DNA from: Acidobacteriota bacterium
GTDB taxonomy: Bacteria > Acidobacteriota > Thermoanaerobaculia > Gp7-AA8
DNA length: 64,000 nt
Direction of reading: 5' to 3'
Assembly: GCA_019244185.1 (NCBI GenBank)
Contig: JAFATB010000006.1
Span: 248,001 to 312,000, forward strand
The translations under genes and the position numbers were made by a program. Under the pieces are notes generated by a model. It did no database searches. It saw only the letters and a list, made by a program, of their open reading frames with translations, and was not told the DNA's origin. Positions 57,678-64,000 of this stretch are shown here, piece by piece; the first letter of the stretch is position 1; each line of letters begins with the position of its first letter.

Positions 57678-59002
57678 CAGCGGGTCCTCTTCCGGCGGTC
57701 GTCGACGCGGCCGACGGAGGTGTACTTGAAGCCGAGTCCGGCCATGCGGAAGGGCTCGTAGACGTTGCGCAGGTCGACGATCGACGGCTGCCGCAACGCC
57801 TTGCGGATGCGCTCGAAGTTCAGCGCGCGGAACTCGTTCCATTCCGTCGCCAGCACGAGCAAATCCGCGCCGTCGGCGGTCGCATACGCATCCTCGCAGT
57901 AGACGATGTCGTTGAAGATCTTCTTTGCGTTGTCCATCGCCTGCGGGTCGTACACGCGCAGCGTCGCGCCGCGCTTCTGCAGTCCCTGAATGATCGGAAT
58001 TGTCGGCGAGTCGCGCATGTCGTCCGTCTCCGGCTTGAACGCGAGACCGAGCATGGCCACGGTCTTTCCTTCGACTTCGCCGTCGAGCGCCGCGACGATC
58101 TTGTCGATCATGCGCAGCTTGACCGCATCATTGACGCGCAACACGGCTTCCATGATCTGAAAGTCGTAGTCGTGCCGCCGCGCGATGTCCGCCAGCGCGG
58201 AGGTGTCTTTCGGAAAGCACGAGCCGCCGAAGCCCGGTCCCGCCTGCAGGAACTTCGGTCCGATGCGCGTGTCGAGTCCCATGCCGATGGCGACGTCGTG
58301 CACGTTCGCCCCGACTTTCTCGCACAACGCGGCGATCTCGTTGATGAAGGTGATCTTCGTCGCGAGAAATCCGTTGGCCGCGTACTTGATGAGCTCCGAC
58401 GATTCGACGTTCGTCACGACGAAGGGGATCTCGAGCGAATGCAGCGGCGCGTAGACCTCTTTCATGAGCTCCGCCGCCTCATCGCTCGACGCGCCGATGA
58501 CGACGCGGTCCGGCCGCATGAAGTCTTCGATGGCCGAGCCTTCGCGCAGGAACTCGGGATTCGAGACGATCGACGCTTTGTGCCCGGTGCCGTGCGATTC
58601 GATGATCTGTTCGATCATGTGGCCCGTCCCGATCGGCACGGTCGACTTGGTGATGACGAGCTTCGGGCCGTTCATGTGCTGCGCGATCGAATGCGCGACT
58701 TCTTCGACATAGCGCAGATCGGCCGAGCCGTCCGGCTTCGGCGGCGTGCCGACGGCGATGAAGATCGCCCGCGCCGCGCGGATCGCTTCCGAGAGATCCG
58801 TCGTGAATCGCAGCCGCCCCTCGCTCACGTTCTTGCTGACGAGGGTGTCGAGTCCCGGTTCGTAAATGGGGATGATGCCGTTCTTCAGCGCCTCGATCTT
58901 TTTGACGTCGACGTCGACGCAGATGACGTCGTTGCCAAAGTCCGAAAGACCGGCGCCGGTGACGAGGCCAACATACCCCGTGCCGATGACCGCTATGTCC
59001 AC
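57677..59002 (-). CDS. ugd: UDP-glucose 6-dehydrogenase
   Basis: The product is 441 residues, normal for this NAD-dependent enzyme, which oxidises UDP-glucose twice to UDP-glucuronate. The N-terminal Rossmann motif [13 protein letters not shown] (G-x-G-x-x-G) and the catalytic cysteine in [16 protein letters not shown] (Cys262) are present, as is the VxAxGTPP segment [11 protein letters not shown] near residue 94. It is the first gene of a two-gene operon with UDP-xylose synthase. A gap of about 250 bp containing repeats separates it from the mla cluster. Confidence 0.96.
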   Translation of the reverse strand: MDIAVIGTGYVGLVTGAGLSDFGNDVICVDVDVKKIEALKNGIIPIYEPGLDTLVSKNVSEGRLRFTTDLSEAIRAARAIFIAVGTPPKPDGSADLRYVEEVAHSIAQHMNGPKLVITKSTVPIGTGHMIEQIIESHGTGHKASIVSNPEFLREGSAIEDFMRPDRVVIGASSDEAAELMKEVYAPLHSLEIPFVVTNVESSELIKYAANGFLATKITFINEIAALCEKVGANVHDVAIGMGLDTRIGPKFLQAGPGFGGSCFPKDTSALADIARRHDYDFQIMEAVLRVNDAVKLRMIDKIVAALDGEVEGKTVAMLGLAFKPETDDMRDSPTIPIIQGLQKRGATLRVYDPQAMDNAKKIFNDIVYCEDAYATADGADLLVLATEWNEFRALNFERIRKALRQPSIVDLRNVYEPFRMAGLGFKYTSVGRVDDRRKRTR

Positions 59003-59079
59003 GTAAGGATCCTCCGCGGGAAAGTAGGTGCGCCTGACAAATCAATGCGCACCGGCCGCGCATCCTACAACATCGCTGC

Positions 59080-59098
59080 CAGTCGGCACGGCCGACTG
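59080..59098. terminator. Hairpin, possible terminator after mla operon
   Basis: CAGTCGGC-ACG-GCCGACTG is a perfect 8-bp stem with a 3-base loop, about 150 bp after the stop of the MCE gene and 78 bp before ugd. No T-run follows on either side, so a rho-independent role is only possible. It abuts the repeat at 59099. Confidence 0.35.
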
Positions 59099-59136
59099 CG
59101 CTTAAGGCATAGCCAAGCTGCACGTACGGCTTAAGC
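59099..59136. repeat. Dispersed palindromic repeat, relative of the 32.6-kb element
   Basis: Bases 59109-59131 (ATAGCCAAGCTGCACGTACGGCT) match the inner part of the long inverted repeat, 32623-32645, at 17 of 23 positions, and the preceding GCGCTTAAGG resembles GCGCTAAGGG there. A 7-bp inverted pair, GCTTAAG (59100-59106) and CTTAAGC (59130-59136), frames it. The GC-rich 53-bp arms of the other copy are absent, which fits a shared small mobile or repeat element that has decayed in one copy. With two members the family is only suggested. Confidence 0.5.
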
Positions 59137-59230
59137 TCGATGTCGCGATGCCGCGGTTGGCGCCGGCGCAGCCGGCTGGCGGGCCCGGCGGCACACGCGG
59201 CTGCTGCTCGATGTCGCGTTGCCGTGACGG
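59132..59230. repeat. Imperfect direct repeats in the ugd-mla intergenic region
   Basis: GCTCGATGTCGCGATGCCG recurs about 74 bp later as GCTCGATGTCGCGTTGCCG, one base different in 19. Between them lies a GC-rich segment with several short palindromes (GGCGCCGGC, GCCGGCTGGCGG, GGGCCCGGCGG). It lies in the longest gene-free stretch here (59003-59250, 248 bp), upstream of ugd on the minus strand. The upstream control of ugd and the 3' end of the mla operon must both be in this stretch. Confidence 0.55.
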
Positions 59231-59250
59231 CTCGTTCCGCGTCGCGCGAG

Positions 59251-60651
59251 CTATGGCCTGGTCGCCGGCGGTGCGACGGTGTCGGTGGCCGGCGGCGGCG
59301 TGGTGGTCGTCGTCGCCGGCGTCGTGGTGGACTCGGGCGCAGTCGTTGTCGCTGGCGCGATCGTCGTCGTGGGCGCAAGTGTTGTCGCGGGTGCGGGCGT
59401 GGTCGCGGGCGGCGGCGCGGGCGGCTCGACCGTCGGCGGCGCGGCGTTCGGCACCGGCGCTACATTCGGCGCGGGCGGCGGCGGCGCGACGGCCGGCGCC
59501 TGTTGCGCTTCCGTCGCACGGCGCTCGATGCCCGCCTGCTGGCGGTTGCGGATGAGCCAGCGCAGGAGCTTCGATTCGTTGATGCCGACGAGGATGTCGT
59601 TGATCGACTCGTAGATCGTCGGGTCGGTGATCAGTTTTCCGGCGCTGCCCTGGCCGTTGTTCACTTTCGCGACGACTTCGTTGAGCTGCCGCACGAGGAG
59701 CGTGAACTCGGAGAGCGCCTGGTCGCCGTAGGTCTTGTCGTTGATCAGGCGCGGGACGAGTCCCTGTCCCGTCTGCAGCGTGCCGGTGAAGGCGGCGAGG
59801 TTCGCGCTCGTCGTGCGCAGGTTGTCGACGAGGTCGTACACCCGCTTCTTCCCTTCGGGATCGTTGAGCAGCGCGGGGAGCGCGCCGTTGCCCGACTCGA
59901 AGCTCTTCTGCACGGTGCCGGTGATGCCGGCCAGCGACTGCGCGGCGCTGGCCAGCGACGCGGTCAGCTGCTCGCTGTAGGCGTCGTCGTAGATCAGTTT
60001 GCCGAGGACGCCGCGGCCGCTCTCCAGGTGCGTGAGCGCGGCGTTCGTTTTGTTGAGCGTCGTCAGGAACGTGTCGGTGATGCGCTGGCGCGTTTCGGGC
60101 GCGGTGGTGATCTCGCCGAGGAGACCTTCGCCGCGGTCGATGCGCGCGAGGATGTTTTTCAGCGAATACGAGATCTGCACGAAGTTGTCGACGAGGTCTT
60201 CGCCCGACGAGATGAGCGACTCGACGTCCGTCTGGCGCTGCGCCGGAATCTCGGACCCCGGCTCGAGCGACGGGAAACGCGGCGTGCCGGGGGTGACGTC
60301 GATGAAGCTGTCGCCGGTGAGGAGGCCGAGTTTCTTCAGGCGCACGCGCGAGTCGCCGCGCACGCGCTCGGCGTACTTGCGGTCGATCATCAGCAGGATC
60401 TCGACGCTCTTCTGCTTCGGATCCGACGGCAGCTTGATGTCGCGGATCACGCCGATGGTCACGCCCGACATCTTCACGGGGTTGCCCTCGGCGAGGCCGC
60501 TCACGTTCTCGAGCCGCACCTCGTACTCGTTCTTGCGCGCGAAGATCTTCTGCTCCGATCCGATGAAGAAGAGGAACAGCATCAGGATGACCAGCGAGGC
60601 TGAAACGAGCAGCCCCACGCGCACGGATTTATCTCTTGTCGTTTTCGCCAT
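59251..60651 (-). CDS. mlaD: MCE-domain substrate-binding protein of Mla-type lipid ABC transporter
   Basis: The product is 466 residues from the ATG at 60651, longer than E. coli MlaD (about 183). An N-terminal membrane helix (VRVGLLVSASLVILMLFLFFIG) is followed by the MCE domain (about 38-115; YEVRLENVSGLAEGNPVKMSGVTIGVI is diagnostic), a long helical region (about 130-400) that could form a needle or channel, and a Pro/Ala/Thr-rich tail from about 395. In Mla systems the MCE protein binds phospholipids in the periplasm. Last gene of the mlaE-mlaF-mlaD operon; five bases from mlaF. Confidence 0.93.
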   Translation of the reverse strand: MAKTTRDKSVRVGLLVSASLVILMLFLFFIGSEQKIFARKNEYEVRLENVSGLAEGNPVKMSGVTIGVIRDIKLPSDPKQKSVEILLMIDRKYAERVRGDSRVRLKKLGLLTGDSFIDVTPGTPRFPSLEPGSEIPAQRQTDVESLISSGEDLVDNFVQISYSLKNILARIDRGEGLLGEITTAPETRQRITDTFLTTLNKTNAALTHLESGRGVLGKLIYDDAYSEQLTASLASAAQSLAGITGTVQKSFESGNGALPALLNDPEGKKRVYDLVDNLRTTSANLAAFTGTLQTGQGLVPRLINDKTYGDQALSEFTLLVRQLNEVVAKVNNGQGSAGKLITDPTIYESINDILVGINESKLLRWLIRNRQQAGIERRATEAQQAPAVAPPPPAPNVAPVPNAAPPTVEPPAPPPATTPAPATTLAPTTTIAPATTTAPESTTTPATTTTTPPPATDTVAPPATRP

Positions 60652-60656
60652 AAGGT

Positions 60657-61484
60657 CTACTTCGACGGCTGCGCTGCCACAACCGCGCTGGCCTTCAGGA
60701 ATTCTCGGAGTTTCGGATGATCGGAGTCGCGCGCCGCGTCCATGGTGCCGACCCATTCGAAGACGCCCTGGTTGAGGAACGCGATGCGGTCGCCGACGGA
60801 GAACGCGGACTGGATGTCGTGCGTGACGACGACCGAGGTCACACTGAGCTTCGTCTGCAGATCGACGATGAGCTCGTTGATCTTTTGCGAGGTGATCGGA
60901 TCGAGGCCCGTGGTCGGCTCGTCGTACAGGATCACCTGTGGATCGAGCACGATCGAGCGCGCGAGTCCCACGCGCTTGCGCATGCCGCCGGAGAGATCGA
61001 CCGGCATCAGGTGCTCGGTGTTCGGCAGGTGTACGAGCTCGAGCTTCTCGCGCACGGCGCGCGCGATCTCGTCCTCCGACATGTCGGTGTGCTCGCGCAG
61101 CGGGAACGCCACGTTCTCGAAGACGGTCATCGAGTCGAACAGCGCGCCGCTCTGGAAGAGCATCCCGAACTTCTTGCGCACGCGGTAGAGGTCTTCTTCC
61201 GGCAGATCAGTGATGTCTTCCTCTTCGACGAAGACGCGTCCCGAGTCCGGCGCCTCGAGGCCGAGCATGTGCCGCAGCGTGACGGACTTGCCGGTGCCGG
61301 AGCCGCCGAGGATCACCAGCACTTCACCGCGGTACACCTTCAGCGTCGCGCCGCGCAGCACGGCTTTCGGCCCGTATTTTTTGAAGACATCCTGAAACTC
61401 GACGAACGGCTCGCGCGGCTGGCGTCGCCGCTCGGGCGTCTGGCGCTCGGTGGCGCGGCGGTCCGTCGTGATCGACTCGGTCAT
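60657..61484 (-). CDS. mlaF: Mla-type phospholipid ABC transporter ATP-binding protein
   Basis: The product is 275 residues. Walker A is in ILGGSGTGKSVTLRH near residue 52-66, the signature is LSGGMRKRVGLARSI near 165-178, and Walker B ILYDEPTTGLDPIT near 190. The SGGMRKR version of the signature is typical of MlaF. The first 25 residues are a polar tail before the fold. Together with MlaE it powers retrograde or anterograde phospholipid movement between the two membranes. The ATG shares a base with the stop of mlaE (TGATG). Some ttg2A naming would apply equally. Confidence 0.95.
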   Translation of the reverse strand: MTESITTDRRATERQTPERRRQPREPFVEFQDVFKKYGPKAVLRGATLKVYRGEVLVILGGSGTGKSVTLRHMLGLEAPDSGRVFVEEEDITDLPEEDLYRVRKKFGMLFQSGALFDSMTVFENVAFPLREHTDMSEDEIARAVREKLELVHLPNTEHLMPVDLSGGMRKRVGLARSIVLDPQVILYDEPTTGLDPITSQKINELIVDLQTKLSVTSVVVTHDIQSAFSVGDRIAFLNQGVFEWVGTMDAARDSDHPKLREFLKASAVVAAQPSK

Positions 61485-62305
61485 CAGAAGAGAAAGAGAA
61501 AAAGCTTCGTGAGAAAAAAGTCGGTGATCAAAACCGTGATCGCGCCGGTGACGACGGTCATCGTCGTGGCGCGGCCGACGCCGTCCGCGCCGCCCGTCGT
61601 GCGCAGGCCGTTGTAGCAGGCGATGAGTGAGACGCCGAAGCCGAAGAAGAAGGTCTTGCCGATGCCCGACGCGAGGTCGTTGTACTTCACGGTGGTGATG
61701 ACGCTGCGCATGTAGAAGTTCGCGGCGAGATGCAGGTTCGCCACGGCGATGAGCATGCCGCCGAGAATGCCGAGGGCGATCGAGATGACGGTCAGCAGCG
61801 GGAACATGATCGTCGTGGCGACGACGCGCGGCACGACCAACTTGCGCACGGGATTCGTCGCCAGCGCGCGCAGCGCGTCGATCTGCTCGGTCACTTTCAT
61901 CGTCCCGAGCTCCGCAGTCATGCCCGCGCCGACGCGGCCGCCGACCATCAGCGACATCAGCACCGGCGCGAGCTCGCGCACGAGCGAGAGCGAGACGACC
62001 ATGCCGATGAACAGCTTTCCGCCGAAGTCCGCGAGCGCGTACGCGGTCTGCAGCGCGAGCACCATGCCGACGAACGCGGACGTGATGATGACGATCGAGA
62101 TCGACCGCACGCCGACCTGCTCGAACTGCGCGATGAGCAGCGGCCGCTCGAGCGGACCGCGCCGCAGCTGCTGGATCGTCTGCATCGCGAGATCGGTGAT
62201 GCCGCCGACGTACTCGAACGCGTTGTCCGCGCGCTCGCGGACGCGCGTGAAAAAGCCGGGCGCTTCCGGCGCGGTCGAGTCATCGAGAATCGGTGCAGTG
62301 GTCAT
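61484..62305 (-). CDS. mlaE: Mla-type phospholipid ABC transporter permease
   Basis: The product is 273 residues with about six membrane segments. The MlaE family pattern is plain: RRGPLERPLLIAQFEQVGVRSISIVIITSAFVGMVLALQ, then REL-APVL and GRVGAGMTAELGTMKVTEQIDAL (the typical EQIDAL loop). The N-terminal 30 residues carry an amphipathic helix. It is the membrane part of the phospholipid ABC transporter. It is the first gene of the operon; the gap to the penicillin-binding protein upstream is 118 bp. Confidence 0.96.
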   Translation of the reverse strand: MTTAPILDDSTAPEAPGFFTRVRERADNAFEYVGGITDLAMQTIQQLRRGPLERPLLIAQFEQVGVRSISIVIITSAFVGMVLALQTAYALADFGGKLFIGMVVSLSLVRELAPVLMSLMVGGRVGAGMTAELGTMKVTEQIDALRALATNPVRKLVVPRVVATTIMFPLLTVISIALGILGGMLIAVANLHLAANFYMRSVITTVKYNDLASGIGKTFFFGFGVSLIACYNGLRTTGGADGVGRATTMTVVTGAITVLITDFFLTKLFLFLF

Positions 62306-62423
62306 GCGTGTCGTTCAACGTCGAGCGAGGGAACTTTAATCACTCCACGCGAAATCCAGGGCGAACTATGCCATGCCAGCAACTTGCGCGCCGTCGCGGC
62401 AGAATCCGCTATCCGCGGCATGC

Positions 62424-64000
62424 TCAGCGGCCGTTGTCCCCGAAGATGCGCCGCAGCAAACGCCGGATCGAGTTCTCTTTTTCCTTCGCCTTCTTCTTCT
62501 GCTCCTCGGCACGCCGCGCCGCGTCGGCCGCGTCCGAGACCGGCGGCGGCGGTGGCAGCGTGCGCTCGCCCGTCAGCACCGGCGGCTCCGGCCAGAACGG
62601 ACTCGGCTCGCCGCTGCCGGCGTGCAGCGGACAGACCGACTGCGGCTCGGTGCCGGCGACGAAGACTTCGCTGCGCGTCTGCGGGCAATACGGCGTGGCG
62701 AGCATGCCCGACTCCGGGTCGATCTCGCGCGTGGTTACGTCCTCGGGGCGCCGCCAGTCGACGTCCGGCACCGCGCCGTCGATGCGGTTCATGTGGCGCG
62801 TCCAGATCGGCAGGCACGCGTCGCCGCCCGCGAGGCGCACGCTGTGGCCGTCGTCGAAGCCGATCCAGATCAGCGACAGGATGCGCGGCGAGTAGCCGAT
62901 GATCCACGCGTCGCGATAGTTGCTCGTCGTGCCGGTCTTGCCGGCGTACGCGCGCGTCACGCCGAGCGAATGCGCGCGGCCCGCGGTGCCGTACGTGAAG
63001 ACGTCCTTGAGGATGTCGTTCATCACGTAGCAGACCGACGCGGGCGCGACGCGCTTCATCTTCACGTTGCGCGTTTCGAGGAGTTGGCCGTCGCGCGTGA
63101 CGACGGCGAGGATCGACACCGGTTCTGCTTTCACGCCGAGGTTGGCGAAGACGGAGTAGGCGTAGGCGATCTCGAGCGGCGTGACTTCGAACGAGCCGAG
63201 CGCCATCGACGGATACGGCTCGAGCTTCGACTCGACGCCGATCGCGGTCGCGGTCTTGATCACGTTCGGCACGCCCGCATCGATCGCCGCGCGCACCGCG
63301 GGGATGTTGTACGAATGCGCGAGCGCCTCGCGCACGGTGACGCGGCCGTGGAAGCGGTTGTCGTAATTCTGCGGACGCCACACCGCGGCGCCGGCCTGAA
63401 TCGCGATCGGCGAGTCGTCGAGCACCGTCGACGCGGTGAGCGCCTGCTCGTGCCGCGCGGGATCCATCGCCGTCACGTAGACGAACGGCTTGAAGAGCGA
63501 TCCCGGCTGGCGGCGCGCCTGAATGGCGCGGTTGAACTGCGTCTTCGAGTAATTGCGTCCGCCGACGAGCGCCTTCACGTAGCCGGTGCCCGGCTGGATC
63601 GTGACGATCACGCCTTCGAGCGGCGTGTCGGACTTCTTGATGTGCTTGTAGCGCTTCGTGAGATCGCCGATGCCGTAGTCGAGCGCCTCTTCGGCGGAGC
63701 GCTGCATGATCGTGTCGAGGGTCGTGAAGATGCGCAGGCCTTCGGTCTTCAGCTGCGTCTCGGGATACGTCTCGCGCAGTTGCTTGAGCACGAGGTCCAC
63801 GAAGAACGGCGCGCTGCGCGACGTCTTCGGAAAGCGCGCGGTCGCGAGCGGCGAGGCCGCGGCCTCTTCGAACTCGCGGTCGCTGATCTTCTGCTGGTCG
63901 TGCATCAGCTTCAGCACGACGTCGCGACGCGGCTTCGCGCGCTCCGGATACTTGAGCGGCGAGAGCATGTTCGGCGAGTGGATCATCCCCGCCAGCGTCG
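62424..64000 (-). CDS. Class A penicillin-binding protein (PBP1-type), 5' part beyond window
   Basis: Reading leftwards from the window edge, the visible 525 codons cover the linker after the glycosyltransferase domain and the transpeptidase domain. The frame is open at the edge: AGMIHSPNMLSPLKYPE is the end of the glycosyltransferase part, so the ATG at 63986 is not the start. The active-site motifs are SLFK (SxxK, after RRQPG), SYN and KTGTTSNYRDAW. The C-terminus is a Lys/Glu-rich tail. The enzyme polymerises and crosslinks peptidoglycan at the inner membrane. It is on the same strand as the mla operon, 118 bp upstream, so weak co-transcription is possible. Confidence 0.93.
   Translation of the reverse strand, partial: TLAGMIHSPNMLSPLKYPERAKPRRDVVLKLMHDQQKISDREFEEAAASPLATARFPKTSRSAPFFVDLVLKQLRETYPETQLKTEGLRIFTTLDTIMQRSAEEALDYGIGDLTKRYKHIKKSDTPLEGVIVTIQPGTGYVKALVGGRNYSKTQFNRAIQARRQPGSLFKPFVYVTAMDPARHEQALTASTVLDDSPIAIQAGAAVWRPQNYDNRFHGRVTVREALAHSYNIPAVRAAIDAGVPNVIKTATAIGVESKLEPYPSMALGSFEVTPLEIAYAYSVFANLGVKAEPVSILAVVTRDGQLLETRNVKMKRVAPASVCYVMNDILKDVFTYGTAGRAHSLGVTRAYAGKTGTTSNYRDAWIIGYSPRILSLIWIGFDDGHSVRLAGGDACLPIWTRHMNRIDGAVPDVDWRRPEDVTTREIDPESGMLATPYCPQTRSEVFVAGTEPQSVCPLHAGSGEPSPFWPEPPVLTGERTLPPPPPVSDAADAARRAEEQKKKAKEKENSIRRLLRRIFGDNGR

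Overview
This window is high-GC, gene-dense DNA from a Gram-negative bacterium. A TonB-dependent receptor, an Mla-type lipid transporter, lipoprotein and periplasmic signals and a bifunctional penicillin-binding protein all point to an outer membrane. The gene families suggest Acidobacteriota, perhaps a Thermoanaerobaculia-like lineage: an 800-residue duplicated MacB/FtsX permease, an ECF sigma factor beside a Ser/Thr kinase with TPR-like tail, a second kinase with a TolB-like/TPR tail, a DUF5916 outer-membrane protein, HYR and DUF11 repeat surface proteins, and an IPTL-type C-terminal sorting signal. This placement is inferred from gene content; there is no rRNA or other phylogenetic marker. 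I saw no tRNA, rRNA, CRISPR array, transposase or phage gene.

Layout. 0-2.4 kb: two secreted unknowns and a DUF2059/pseudopilin fusion. 2.5-8.4 kb: a serine carboxypeptidase (S10) converging on an iron-uptake operon (STN-TonB receptor, piuC hydroxylase, PepSY protein) headed by a perfect Fur-like palindrome. 8.5-9.4 kb: a short locus encoding a fulvocin C-like eight-cysteine bacteriocin precursor with a four-helix membrane protein. 9.5-15.1 kb: two drug-efflux MFS proteins, a PilZ protein, a JmjC-type cupin and, at 11.18-12.42 kb, a scar where an SDR gene and an anti-phage dCTP deaminase gene have both lost their 5' halves at a 17-bp junction. 15.1-18.6 kb: a KAS III enzyme and an unrecognised 803-residue protein. 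18.6-24.1 kb: an ABC efflux operon (adaptor, ATPase, permease) divergent from a LysR regulator. 24.2-32.6 kb: F420-reductase-like protein, MBL hydrolase, a possible clan CD protease, TetR regulator, glycogen phosphorylase, a membrane GT-like protein and a DASS anion symporter.

32.6-36.9 kb holds a very long inverted repeat, an HYR-repeat secreted protein, a small lipoprotein, a bidirectional terminator and a secreted HE-motif protein. 37.0-42.6 kb: SNF2 helicase, Ser/Thr kinase and its ECF sigma factor. 42.7-45.6 kb: a DUF11 surface protein with an IPTL-CTERM-like tail. 45.7-49.2 kb: a kbl-like/cysteine dioxygenase operon divergent from purA, then a small secreted protein. 49.3-56.6 kb: MOSC protein, M1 aminopeptidase, a second kinase and the DUF5916 protein. 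56.7-59.0 kb: ugd plus UDP-glucuronate decarboxylase, which make UDP-xylose from UDP-glucose. 59.3-62.3 kb: mlaE-mlaF-mlaD. 62.4-64.0 kb: the C-terminal part of a class A penicillin-binding protein, cut by the window edge.

The most unusual items are the fulvocin-like peptide locus, the dCTP deaminase/SDR deletion scar, the 173-bp inverted repeat with a diverged relative at 59.1 kb, and the protease-like and 803-residue orphans. No single large undescribed system is evident; the fulvocin-like locus is the best candidate for one.
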